Source: Nakaseomyces glabratus (taxonomy: Eukaryota > Ascomycota > Saccharomycetes > Saccharomycetales > Saccharomycetaceae). Taken from it: a stretch of 64,000 nucleotides of DNA. Of this stretch, positions 34,874-45,285 are shown in pieces (the first letter of the stretch is position 1; each line of letters starts with the position of its first letter). The notes beneath the pieces were generated by a model. The model was not told the origin of the DNA. It ran no database searches and worked only from the letters and a program-made list of their open reading frames with translations. Both the position numbers and the translations under genes were made by a program. Location: contig NC_088954.1 in the NCBI RefSeq assembly GCF_010111755.1, positions 558,001 through 622,000 on the forward strand. The letters run 5' to 3'.

Positions 34874-36823
34874 TTAAAATTGAGGAGGATCACTCTCAAG
34901 CTCGTGCAAACGCTTGTATTCTAATTCCTGCTTATCTTCAGAAGCAAAGACATTTTCATTTGCGCTGTATTCGGGTACCGGATAATATTCCTCATAGGCA
35001 TTAGCAGGTGACAGCCATTCGTTTAACTGATTACCCATCTTCGTTATATCTTCGTCATAGGAGTCAGTAGATGACTGAGTATCTTGTTCGAAAGAAATGT
35101 ATCTATAACGCACAATACTGTTCGATTCTATCGAACCCGAAGAGCTTGTGTTTTTCGATGTTCCATTCGATTTCATGACCTTACCCTGAGATAATTTTGA
35201 TATCTCTAGCTTAGCTAAATCAATTGCAGGAGATGACCTCTTATTGCCTATTATTGTTTCAATGGAGAGACCTGCAACATTTCTCATGCGTTTCAATCTT
35301 TCTACATCAACCATGTCATCAAATATTATTGTCTGTTCGGCCACATGAATTTCATCAATATTTTTTAAACCGAACAATGTAGACTTATTGAATGCTGAAC
35401 CAAATTTACTCTGGAAGTCATTTCTCGAACTGTCTATACCACCATTCGACTTTTCGTTATTAAGAGAAGGTCGTGGTACTTCCCATGCGCCATTTTCATT
35501 GACGGATGCCGGTAAGTTCAGCTCTTTCAAATCTCGTGGTATCGTCAGAGGTTTTTTTGTTTTTTGCTTCTCCAGTATATACGATAACGGTTTCTGGGAA
35601 TGGGAATATATTTCAAGCTTCCTGGATAAGTTTATTACCACTTCAACGAAATATTGAAAAGTAAAATGTTCTGGCAGGCTAGTCATTGATGCAATAATGT
35701 CATTCGGTACTTTTAGATAAGTAGAAATGGTATTTTCCAGTTTATTGGATTCTATAAGCAATGGAGAAATACTCTGGCATATATCTTTTCTATAAATTTC
35801 CTTTGTATCCTCCTTTCTGCCACTAGCAACTTTGCATACCCTCACTAAAGTTGCAATAACTCCAGCAGGGTGGTAATATTCCCGATAGTGACTAACATTG
35901 ATAGTTAGGGGAATGTATTCACCCTGCACAAAACCTGAATGCGGTAAGCGGACATCAATTTTAACAGTTTGATTATCTGCATCCCTGTTCATGCCATTGG
36001 TGAGCACAGCATTATAAGATACTTGTGATGATGTTTCAGGAAGCTGATTTATCTGGCCTGTAGATGCCTGAATGCTCTCGGATTTTGAACCTTCAGATTT
36101 TGATTTCTGGAGAACTTGCCTTTGTGACAAATTGTTAATTATTTGCGATTCCGAAATAGTTTTCTTTGTACCTTCGCTTGACCCATCGCTAGTAGTAAGA
36201 GTAGTCACATCACCATTTAGATGACCATTGTGGTCGTTGCTATTTATTTTGTGAGATTTACTCTTAGCATTCGAGTTCAGCAGTATGGTCTTGACAACTA
36301 CATCACTATATCTGTAAACATCTATTGGCACGAGTATATTAACTTTCGTGCGAACCTTTGCGCTAACACCCTCTGGCTCCACAACACTCTCAAAAACTGC
36401 CATCAGATGGTAAGAAACGGAACCTCGCTCAAACTTTATAGATGAATGTATCTTTTTGCCGCTCGGTACTCGTATACTAAAGGGGAACTTGTGCACACCT
36501 TTTGTGAGCCCATTGACTGTAGGCTCCATTTCGTCTGTATCCAAGTCACCGTCGTCTCCATATAGCACTGTCGACTTCTCCATGAAGCAACCACCCCGCT
36601 TGTGCGCCGTGCCGTACTTGGACTTCACCTCGCCGATAAATGTCAGCCGTACCCTCACATTTGCCACGTTCTGCTTCAAGTCCAGTAGTACCTGCCCAAA
36701 CAGTACGTCCCTAGGTCTATATGTCGCATGGGGGTCATCCAGCGTAACTTGTAGGTGACGCACCGCTTTCGCCAGCCGCGAGGGCTCGTCCTTGGTCTTC
36801 CTGAGCAGCTTGATGAACGCCAT
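34874..36823 (-). CDS. RIM8: Rim8, arrestin-like protein of the alkaline pH (Rim101) pathway
   Basis: Rim8 links the plasma-membrane pH sensor Rim21 to ESCRT (Vps23, Vps28) so that Rim20/Rim13 can cleave Rim101. I start at ATG 36823 (MAFIKLLRKTK); a GTG two codons earlier is not a start. The 649-aa product is longer than the 542 aa of S. cerevisiae because of two polar inserts (about 185-270 and the C-terminal third). Arrestin N (about 25-170) shows YRPRDVLFGQVLLDL, VRVRLTFIGEVKSKYG, KFPFSIRVPSGKKIHSSIKF and YHLMAVFE. Arrestin C (about 285-420) has DVRLPHSGFVQGEYIPL and VPNDIIASMTSLPEHFTFQY. A Ser/Pro-rich tail ends with acidic ELESDPPQF. In yeast a C-terminal SPxP-type motif binds Vps23. Confidence 0.92.
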   Translation of the reverse strand: MAFIKLLRKTKDEPSRLAKAVRHLQVTLDDPHATYRPRDVLFGQVLLDLKQNVANVRVRLTFIGEVKSKYGTAHKRGGCFMEKSTVLYGDDGDLDTDEMEPTVNGLTKGVHKFPFSIRVPSGKKIHSSIKFERGSVSYHLMAVFESVVEPEGVSAKVRTKVNILVPIDVYRYSDVVVKTILLNSNAKSKSHKINSNDHNGHLNGDVTTLTTSDGSSEGTKKTISESQIINNLSQRQVLQKSKSEGSKSESIQASTGQINQLPETSSQVSYNAVLTNGMNRDADNQTVKIDVRLPHSGFVQGEYIPLTINVSHYREYYHPAGVIATLVRVCKVASGRKEDTKEIYRKDICQSISPLLIESNKLENTISTYLKVPNDIIASMTSLPEHFTFQYFVEVVINLSRKLEIYSHSQKPLSYILEKQKTKKPLTIPRDLKELNLPASVNENGAWEVPRPSLNNEKSNGGIDSSRNDFQSKFGSAFNKSTLFGLKNIDEIHVAEQTIIFDDMVDVERLKRMRNVAGLSIETIIGNKRSSPAIDLAKLEISKLSQGKVMKSNGTSKNTSSSGSIESNSIVRYRYISFEQDTQSSTDSYDEDITKMGNQLNEWLSPANAYEEYYPVPEYSANENVFASEDKQELEYKRLHELESDPPQF

Positions 36824-38124
36824 CCGCACTGTCAGCTCCTATCCCGCACTAAATCTACTCACCCGCAAGCTGAGCTCTTGTCTCAAGCAGAACCGTATAA
36901 CTTTAAGCATTCTGTGACGCCCAAGAGGGCACTTCCTTTCAAGAACTCTTATGGTGAAAGGACAGCTTGTGAGCTGAGGGGCAGAGCTGCCCTGTGTGTG
37001 AGAAAATATCACAACATAGAGTTCTGCGCTAGTTTCACTGGATAGCCTTCATATATGCTCAGAAGCCAGCGTGGAATAAACTGCTCAGTATTTGCCTATT
37101 AATAAAAGCATTGTATTACAAAGTTGGAGTACGTGGTGTGGTAATTTCTGTGCAGTACCTTAGAAATTTGCGCATGTCCTAGGGTGCTGGATCTAAATGT
37201 TTAAATAAGCCAACAGGCATAGAAACACCTGCAGTAAGTAGCTTTTATTAGGGATGAAATGGAATTAGTTTGGATACTGCGGTGCTCTCTGCGACAAGAG
37301 AGAAACTGTCCCTAGAAATACCCCCAGACAGCTTCTCCTTTGTGGTGTCCCTACAGCTCTTCTAGCTTGTGTGGCGTGATAATTAGTCTTCCCTTACAAC
37401 TCTGTGGAGGTGCTGCGATTTCGTATTATTTTCTCTTGGTATTTTTTCCCCTTTGGGAAATTCCCATACAACCTAGATGTAGCAATGCTAAGACAAGTGC
37501 GTACATCATATACTATATGATACTGTGTAATTACTGTGGCTCAGCATGTGAGTTGTGATACACGGTGGGCTGTCATGTCATACAAGGATGGACTCCAGGA
37601 TGTGGCCAGAGAAGAGCAAGGAGAAACAGGAAGACAAAACAACCTTGCCATGGAAAACGCCAAGAATTTTTGGTTAAAAGAGGATTTACTAGATACATGT
37701 CTGCAGGGCTTCTGAGAGATGACATGAAGCTGTACCTGGATCTCTGAGGGCTTCTCCTGTATCGCTATTCAATCGAAATTTCCTCTCAGACCTCAGTGGG
37801 TTTGACACTTTCTATTGTTCCGATAAAATGCCGACAGTGGGCCAATACCTGGGTGACGCACAGAAAGGGCGCGTAAGGGGCACAGCTGATATCTGTCAAA
37901 TTCTTTTGTCGGCAATAGGACCTGGTCGGCATTTCAGAGGTAAATAGGCGTGCTATGACATAATCAGGTTAGTCTTTAATTAGTTTCCTAGTTAGGCGAT
38001 GTCTTTTATATTAAACTATAAATTTGCATAACGTACTACTGCTGAGAGCTATACTCAAAGGGACGAAAATAATGTAGAGTGTGCGGAGCTGGGCAAAAAT
38101 GAGCGTGAACTGAAGAAACATGTA
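36824..38124. other. RIM8 upstream region and wall-protein 3' flank
   Basis: 1.3 kb between two minus-strand genes. An exact inverted repeat joins TGCCGACA (37829-37836) and TGTCGGCA (37907-37914); a third TCGGCA lies near 37925. The segment 37840-37925 is more GC-rich than its surroundings. Open frames in the first 900 bp are short and unconvincing. Nothing that I can assign to a gene. Confidence 0.45.
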
Positions 38125-40455
38125 TTAGATATGGATAACGAGTGTAAATATAATCAGTATGAGTCTCCAAAACGACTTTAATGTAGTAGCTTCTCCTTCA
38201 AATATCGACACAGAGTGGGAAGAGGTTACTGTTCTCGAGGATCCCACCGGAGACACTATAGTGGGGCTGGTTGGTAGGTCAGATTCACTATCCGGTGTCG
38301 ATGTCTCCCCTGCTGACTCAACGGTTTCTCTTGCTGGCGATTTCTCAACAGCAGTCTTAGTTGATGGGATTGGAGCAGTGGACTTGGCCTGTGTAATCAC
38401 TGCAGTCACAGGGCAACTGTGCTCAGTAATTGTCACTGTCTTAGCTGAACCTACGTAGATACTTTCAGGTGGACCAGCCTCAAGTTCTACAGGAATCATA
38501 GAAATACCAGTTACAGTGGCATGTACAGTCTCCTTGATGTACTTAGTTACCGTTATTGGAGCATTCTCTGAGATAGTAGATAGCACCGAAATGTTTCCGT
38601 TAATGGTATGTGTCACCGTTTCTCGCAAGACAGTAGTAACAGTGATATAATTGCTAACCAAGGCGCTGTCCTTACCCGTATGTATTTCATTGGAGGCGTT
38701 ATTCCAAGGTGAATTTATGGAAATATTTGTTGCTGCCAAGTTCTGTTGCAGGGTCGTTTTATAAACTGTCGTGATTATCATTGATTCAATGGCATGTGGT
38801 GTAGTCACACTAATAGACCATGTGCTGTTATATCGGCATCTTTCTGGCAAGACCGTCAAGGTTGAAGTTGTTGTTAACGTGCGTTGAGCTGTTGTAGTCG
38901 TTGTGACTGTGTCTGGTGTGTTTTCGCAATCTGTGTACACGGCAGGAGGGCAAGCTAAGAATTCATTGTCAAACACGGTAAAAGTTGTTAACACAGTCTC
39001 TGTTCTGTTATATGTAAATGTTACATTAGTTGTTAAAGTTGATAGTATACTTTCGACAGCTGTTTCCGTTTTGGTTTGAGTTTCGACAGCAGTGACCCAA
39101 GTTGTATTGTTCAACTGAATAAAAGAGGTTATATTTAGATATGCTGTATCAGTTACAGTTACTGTCGCCGTATCGGTCATTTTTACCGTTTCTATTGTAG
39201 AGAGAGTGAGACTAATTAGCTCCGTGATAGTACTAAAAACCTCTTTAGTTGTATAGTGGGTTGCTTCTTTAAAAGTCGTTTTCTGGACCGTATTAGTTAC
39301 AGTCTCAAAATCGGTTTCTGTTATCGTTTGATTTTCAAATTCTGTAGTAGTAGTTGTAGAACGATCAATAATTGTGGATGTGATATAAAGAATACTGTAA
39401 TCAATGCTATTGACGCTTAGATACTTTGTATCATAAACGATATTTGTGATGGTTTCATTAACATATGAAGTTATTGTACGAGATGTTATGTCCGTCCGTG
39501 TTACTACATCTGTGGTGTGAGTAACAGACGTGATGTATATTGTCTCGCTATATGTTTCGGTAATACTAGCAGTATTGGTGATCGTCTCTGTTGTTTTTTG
39601 AATTTCTGTCGTTGATTTTGTTTCTGTTGTCAGTGTGGTTTTAATTTCAATCTCAGTCTGCGTTTTAAACTTAGTTTCCGTGGTTAAAAGTGTCTCAACT
39701 TCTATGGTTGTTGTTGTCGTAAACTTCGTCGCAAGTTGTGTTATTGTTGTTAGTTCGGTCTTAGTTGTAACTTGTGTATCAATTTGGATTTCGGTTATCA
39801 CCTCAACTTCTGTGGTGAGTTTAGTTTCCGTAGTTAGTTCAGTAGTGACCTCGGTTGCTGTCTCAGTAGTTAATTTCGTTTCAGTGGTCACTGTGGTCTC
39901 AACCTCGGTCTCTGTTTCGGTGGTGAGCTTAGTTTCCGTAGTTAGTTCAGTAGTGACCTCGGTTGCTGTCTCAGTAGTTAATTTCGTTTCAGTGGTCACT
40001 GTGGTCTCAACCTCGGTCTCTGTTTCGGTGGTGAGCTTAGTTTCCGTAGTTAGTTCAGTAGTGACCTCGGTTGCTGTCTCAGTAGTTAATTTCGTTTCAG
40101 TGGTCACTGTGGTCTCGACTTCAGTTAAAGTTGTCAATGAAGTTTCCAAATCAGTTCTGGTGGTACGAGTAGTTTCCGTTATTGTGACCGTTATTGTTAC
40201 TTCAGCAGCATGTGGAGGCGGATCTTCTGGCTTCGTTGGAGGTAGGTCTTCAGGTATCATGGGAGGCGGATCTACTATGTTGGGTATATTAGGGGGAATA
40301 GATGAGGGTGACAAAACTGTCTTAATAACACAAGAAGGGCATATTCTTGTAGTGATTGTAGTTGTTACTTTTATTGTTCTAGTCGATTCCTGTGCATTCC
40401 CTTGAATAGCACCCAAACTTAGTACCAACAGATATACTAAAACTTGTGCTAACAT
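38125..40455 (-). CDS. Thr-rich GPI-type cell-wall protein (adhesin-like) with tandem repeats
   Basis: A 776-aa secreted protein with no S. cerevisiae counterpart at this place. It has an N-terminal signal peptide (MLAQVLVYLLVLSLGAIQGNA) and then a short Cys pair (CPSC at 37-40 region) and a Pro-rich stretch. The long body is dominated by Thr with Glu and Val in a TTETKLTTETATEVTT style. The C-terminus ends in a hydrophobic segment (SFWRLILIIFTLVIHI) typical of a GPI-attachment signal. A 36-aa repeat (108 bp) is present about 2.8 times. Later Cys residues occur in FLACPPAVYTDCEN, PERCRYN and TEHSCP. It is probably a heavily O-glycosylated wall protein; a ligand-binding domain is not evident, so adhesion is only inferred. 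It interrupts the RIM8-ALG13 neighbourhood. Confidence 0.8.
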   Translation of the reverse strand: MLAQVLVYLLVLSLGAIQGNAQESTRTIKVTTTITTRICPSCVIKTVLSPSSIPPNIPNIVDPPPMIPEDLPPTKPEDPPPHAAEVTITVTITETTRTTRTDLETSLTTLTEVETTVTTETKLTTETATEVTTELTTETKLTTETETEVETTVTTETKLTTETATEVTTELTTETKLTTETETEVETTVTTETKLTTETATEVTTELTTETKLTTEVEVITEIQIDTQVTTKTELTTITQLATKFTTTTTIEVETLLTTETKFKTQTEIEIKTTLTTETKSTTEIQKTTETITNTASITETYSETIYITSVTHTTDVVTRTDITSRTITSYVNETITNIVYDTKYLSVNSIDYSILYITSTIIDRSTTTTTEFENQTITETDFETVTNTVQKTTFKEATHYTTKEVFSTITELISLTLSTIETVKMTDTATVTVTDTAYLNITSFIQLNNTTWVTAVETQTKTETAVESILSTLTTNVTFTYNRTETVLTTFTVFDNEFLACPPAVYTDCENTPDTVTTTTTAQRTLTTTSTLTVLPERCRYNSTWSISVTTPHAIESMIITTVYKTTLQQNLAATNISINSPWNNASNEIHTGKDSALVSNYITVTTVLRETVTHTINGNISVLSTISENAPITVTKYIKETVHATVTGISMIPVELEAGPPESIYVGSAKTVTITEHSCPVTAVITQAKSTAPIPSTKTAVEKSPARETVESAGETSTPDSESDLPTSPTIVSPVGSSRTVTSSHSVSIFEGEATTLKSFWRLILIIFTLVIHI
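39811..40116 (-). repeat. 108-bp in-frame tandem repeat in the wall-protein gene
   Basis: Two full, almost identical copies lie at 39901-40008 and 40009-40116, with a partial, more diverged copy at about 39811-39900. Each codes 36 residues with the pattern VETTVTTETKLTTETATEV. Near-identity suggests recent expansion. Confidence 0.9.
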
Positions 40456-42027
40456 TTCACTAGTTTGATGCTAGAAGAGTGTCAGTTCACTCGAAATCCA
40501 GCTCATTAGTCAATTTTAGAGAAATCAAAATACGCCTGATGGCAATTACATTTCATAAATTACATTTTAATTCCTTTTATATTTCATAGTATCATTTAGC
40601 ATTATAATAATCGTAAAAACCTCTTGACTTTCACTTAAAATATTGCCAAAAACATGTTATCTGATCAATTTAACCACCATGCACAGTTTTTAGCATAGTT
40701 GATAACCACACATCCATGATTTGAGTAACCTCATTCAGGGCTAGGCCGCAAGACGCTTGTGTAAAGCGTACTCTATCAACGCGACAACGGAGCTTTAGAT
40801 ACCTTAGAGCGCCATTATCCATTTATCCATTATCTTATTCGATTTGAAACACAGTCTTGATTGATCTGACATAATATGTGTATTGAAATCCAAGATCAAA
40901 GCCGATCCAACAAAGCTTTGTTATTGATCATCGGGTAAATTTCTGATTATCATCAAAAGGATGTGCATCCCCAAAAAAGAATAATATGCAAAACTGCTCA
41001 AAAACACAAGTTATCATATAGAATCTCTATAATCTTGTAATTTACCCATTTGGGAAGATTACATGACCTAGCAAAATAAGTCTACTCAAGCTGAGTGCTA
41101 AATTCTGTTTCAGTAGTTTAAAATCTTAGAGTTGCGCTACTTTCTTTCAGTGCTTTCTGAATTTCCAAAAATGACATGAATTTCTCGACCTCAAAGACCA
41201 TGGACTTGATGCAAGGTTATATTAAATGCCATTTAGTTAAACAATTACCATGATGTCACCAGTGATTTACCATGAAGGAGCCAGTTTGGGTGGAGTTCCC
41301 ATTCGCATGAAATCAGATTTACACTTTAAGATTGTTCGATATAGTCTTTAGAGCTAGGCTCACCAGAATCTATACCCCAATGCTCTAACACATCTTACAA
41401 TCTAGGTACATAATAAAGTTATGCAGTTGAATATTCTGGGTTGTAGATATCAAGTCAGGTTCGCAGAAAGTGTGCGGTATAGATAGATTTTCAGCTTGTT
41501 TTAAGTTAATGAATTGCAACTATGGTTACAATGGAAGCATTGAAACAAGCTGGGAAGTGTAAAAGTTGTTGTATTTCTGGACGTTCGAGTATAAAGTATA
41601 TTTCATTTTGTTAGCTCGAACTATGGTAGGCATATGTTCTACAAATATTCAACCAATGTTTAGCTATTGGGTATAATATTGCAGTTGCTCCTATGACTGA
41701 CATTTTGAGGTATGGAAGTTTTAGCAGTACCTGTAATTAATCCTTTACAAATATTTCTACAATAAGTGTGACTCAGTCTTATGTTCTATGGTAGTTATTT
41801 AATAACAAAAGTAAATGTAGCGTTTGCATAAGGGCATGAACAAATGCTCTACTGAAAGGCTTTAGTGTATCGATATGTGGCTGTAGATAACCTCTCACAG
41901 TTACAGACTATGTATCGAATCTTTCTTGAGGAATATGCATTAATAAATGAGCATGCTAAGATTTTCGAAGAATAATCTTAGTGAACATGATGCAATACGC
42001 ACCATCAACATACCATCAAATTAGTAT
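40456..42027. other. Gene-poor region, left of tRNA-Val
   Basis: 1572 bp, AT-rich. The first few hundred bases should hold the wall-protein promoter. A short tandem ATCCATTT/ATCCATTA occurs near 40818-40835. No frame over 60 codons, RNA gene or recognisable transposon is visible. Confidence 0.45.
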
Positions 42028-42101
42028 GGTTTCGTGGTCTAGTCGGTTATGGCATCTGCTTAACACGCAGAACGTCCCCAGTTCGATCCTGGGCGAAATC
42101 A
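42028..42101 (+). tRNA. tRNA-Val (anticodon AAC)
   Basis: 74 nt. Acceptor GGTTTCG pairs with CGAAATC (42094-42100), the anticodon stem CTGCT/CGCAG region encloses TTAACAC with AAC, and AGTTCGATCCT forms the TPsiC arm. T-run terminator follows (42105-42113). It matches the S. cerevisiae tRNA-Val(AAC) sequence as I remember it. Confidence 0.97.
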
Positions 42102-44314
42102 TTTATTTTTTTGATTCCTTAGTATTTGCTAAGGCACATATTAATTGCAGGTCATTGGAATAGAACAAAACATTAAAGCTAATTTAAATTACATCAATAA
42201 AGTGATTTTTTAGCGGTTCTCGACTCACACTATGGGCGATTCCTTCATGAGGAAATCATCGAAAATACTTTAAAATAATTCTATTATATTACAAATATCT
42301 AACATAGTCAAAAAACTGAACGATCGAGGTCGGCATAGTTGTCTATTTCAAGCCTTCATACTTGTCATACACATTCAACTAAGCACACTTCGATAAGAAT
42401 TATGCTATATATGATGCTGCACTTTCCCTCAAATTTCAAGAGAAAAGGTTATTAAATTAACAGCTTCAAGCTAATTGTAGTGGCTGGAAAAAATGCATAA
42501 AATACCAGATTCTATCCATTTTAGAAAGTATTCCACATACCAATCCATCGCTTGTATGAAGCATAATAACAAAAACGCTATTCGAATTTGAAATTTGAGG
42601 TAAAGAAAACCCCTTCATAGAGGCTGTAAGTGGTCAAATAATTTGCAGTGCAAAACAAACTATCTGCCGGGAAGGTTGCTATTAGCCGCTTCTTCCTCAC
42701 CCTTGGAGATACACATAGATTTGGTAGATCTATGATGTAGGTAATAAGGGATAGAGAAATCTTAGGCATCCAATTATGCACAGGTAGTTAAGTTCAAGTC
42801 GATTCACCATCCCTGCAATGCTATGAAATTAAGCAAAGCATTTTAAGCAGCATTTGGATGACAATTCCCACAAAACCGTGTTTCTCAATATGTGACTGTA
42901 GTTACCTTTCTCTTATTAATTGTTAGACCAAAGGTAGGAGACAATCAATAGCATCGAAGCATTGATATTAGGGTAAAAACAGAAATTGAGATTGTAAACA
43001 TATTCATCTAAGCAACAAACATCATGTATAGCGGTCTTCTCAGATCCAAGGTATGGATTAAAAATCTAAAAAGTTAAATGGATCAGAATGGGATCATGAA
43101 CTAAAGAAGACAATGCATATTGTCCATCTACACATGTACAATAGTCTGCTAGTAACACACTATCAGTATCCATGCAAATGAAAAGCAACCCTCCCTACTT
43201 TCATACAAACAACCAAGAAAGGCACAGATATTTTTAGTTTTTTGCCTCTTATGCTATAGCCCTTTTATACAAGTATTTCAGATATGAATCGCATCTCAAT
43301 TTATGAAAGAAGAAGGGTTCATCCATAAATAATGATTGCACACATGGGTTGTTTACGACACCGAAATTTACATAATAAAGCAAAATCTCTACCAACTGTA
43401 GAAAAATAGAGGGAGCATATGCAGAAGAAACATTTCAGGTTGGCTAGATCAGATTTGATCTTGATGGCCTTCGCAATTACATACTAGAGAATGCTTTTGA
43501 AATCTCGGGGGAAATATTACATCGCTGTTTTAGAGCTATGACCATCTATGATCTAATGTTTTAAACATCTTCAATAAGCCTCGCGGTGAACAGTTTCAGT
43601 ATATCAACATATCGGACATATAATACACTTCCCATACAAGTACTAGAACAAATTATATAAGAGTTAGGACAAATTTGGACAATAGAATTGATGGGATATG
43701 ATTTCACAAAGCTGTAGATCAAAGCATATTTAAGCTTCTCACTGATGAATAGTGTTAGGCGGTCTCAACAAATGGACACCGACTATTAGGCACTCTTGAC
43801 TGTTCGTTGATGAATAAAAAAATTCATACAATACAGGTCGATGAAAAAAGAGTTGCGACCCATGATTTCTCGTAGATTCGTGTTTAGTACTCTCTCTTGA
43901 ACAACATTTCAACTAGCGCGAAGGTGATACGTGTCCTTTTAATTATAGGCACATGGTAGACAAAAGAGCAATCATAAAACATTAACATAGAAACAAGTAA
44001 TACTTTAACTAGTCCATAAATAGGGTTACAATTTAGCGGAGTTTCATGTATACTATGCTAGTAGAAAAGGCCCAAATCCAACAGGTTGAGTTAACTGTCT
44101 GCTACCTATTGCCAGAATAATCACAACGTAAACAATGACATGATGACTACCGTTTAGTAATTTAGTAATAAAACAGCTACAAGGCCCAAAGTAACTGGAG
44201 AAGGTGACGTATACCACTGTTATAAGTCCGAGTATTGTATAAGTCAAGGACATAACGACAGAAAGTTATTGCTCTTCCTTTCTCGGGAAAGTGTGCAAAG
44301 ATTTCTAATTTAAT
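42102..44314. other. Gene-poor region, right of tRNA-Val
   Basis: 2.2 kb, the longest stretch here without any gene I can support. Two 60-70 codon minus-strand frames (42578-42781, 44053-44253) have no recognisable similarity. A weak 25-bp similarity links about 41870-41893 and 42889-42911 (core ATGTG-CTGTAG). No repeats, LTR ends or structured RNA stand out by eye. Confidence 0.45.
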
Positions 44315-44911
44315 TCATGAGTAGGCAATGCTCTTCAATCTCTCCATGAACTCGGTATTGGTCTCGCTCGAGAGTGGTATCAAGTCTTCATGTTTCAACC
44401 TCTTCATAGCATCGCATAGTTCAATCGCAGTAGGATTAGTCGCCAAGATATGACCAAGGTTTTGGAACTTCTCTGCGATCTGTTTCTGGTGGTTATCCAT
44501 CAGTGTGTGATTAACTACCACTATAAGTTTTTTATTCAACCTGAGCGAGTCCAAGATCGACCCCGTGCCCGCATGCGAGATAACCACATCCCCGTACCGG
44601 TCGATGATTTGTAGGATATTGTTAGAGTACGCGAAGCCCAGCACCACGACATCTTGCACTTTGTAACCCATCACAGTCACTCGCTCATCCCGGACTAATT
44701 GCCTCAGCTCGCTGACCTCTGCACTCTCCAACGGCATACGTGTACAGGTCACCGACGTAAACTGGGCCTCAAAGTCATACCCACGGCCAAACTGGACACA
44801 TAGCACCCGGTAACCCTCCCGGGACAAACACCCAACAAATTCTGGCGCCAGAACAGCCTCAACCAACGCGGGAAACGGCACCGTGGCCCCACAAGTAACG
44901 AACGCACTCAT
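44315..44911 (-). CDS. ALG13: Alg13, catalytic subunit of the second GlcNAc transferase of N-glycan synthesis
   Basis: Alg13 joins membrane-bound Alg14 on the cytosolic ER face to add the second GlcNAc to dolichol-PP-GlcNAc. I start at ATG 44911 (MSAFVTCGATVPFPALV), giving 198 aa (202 in S. cerevisiae); the longer frame begins at a GTG. Family features are the N-terminal FVTCGATVPFP and the UDP-GlcNAc-site block VVISHAGTGSILDSLRLNKKLIVVVN (about 115-140). LMDNHQKQIAEKFQNLGHI follows, and the last three residues IAYS correspond to the C-terminal helix that binds Alg14. The order ALG13-RPT6-TIF4632-TYW3 equals S. cerevisiae YGL047W-YGL050W. It is divergent from RPT6. Confidence 0.95.
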   Translation of the reverse strand: MSAFVTCGATVPFPALVEAVLAPEFVGCLSREGYRVLCVQFGRGYDFEAQFTSVTCTRMPLESAEVSELRQLVRDERVTVMGYKVQDVVVLGFAYSNNILQIIDRYGDVVISHAGTGSILDSLRLNKKLIVVVNHTLMDNHQKQIAEKFQNLGHILATNPTAIELCDAMKRLKHEDLIPLSSETNTEFMERLKSIAYS

Positions 44912-45285
44912 TCTTGATACTGCCCCCCTCAACCACTGCACTGAACGCACTCGACAACCTTCATATAATCACAATCTTCTACTGCTTAAATCCCAGTCGT
45001 CAAGACTACTCCCGGAAGATCATCGAGGACCTTCTATTATTGTACACACATACGTAAAAGCACATGTGTAGCGTACACAACGATTCTTCAATGTGGCGAA
45101 TAAATCAGAATATCATTAAGTACGCCATACTTAAAAAGTCGATTTGGTTTCTCGCTGGCTGATGGCCCCCCCAAAGCGCTGCAACTCAGTGGATCCACGG
45201 CGTCTACTTATAAGAGCAGGGCTTTGGGGGAGAATTGCGTCCTCAATTGGGAAGGCAAAAGCGCTGAGAACACGGTATAGCGAAT
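44912..45285. promoter_or_regulatory. ALG13/RPT6 divergent promoter with possible weak PACE
   Basis: 374 bp. TGTGGCGAA (45092-45100) matches 7 of 9 bases of the proteasome control element GGTGGCAAA bound by Rpn4, about 190 bp before the RPT6 ATG. A canonical PACE is absent. TACTTATAAGAGC near 45207-45219 could be a weak TATA element for RPT6. Confidence 0.4.

Noticed and set aside
39635..40405. 256-codon plus-strand frame rich in Val and Ser opposite the wall-protein gene
   Set aside because: Antisense image of Thr/Glu repeats; no start context, and the minus-strand frame has both signal peptide and GPI signal.
44053..44253. 66-codon hydrophobic minus-strand frame downstream of ALG13
   Set aside because: Short, without recognisable similarity; hydrophobicity follows from AT-rich composition.
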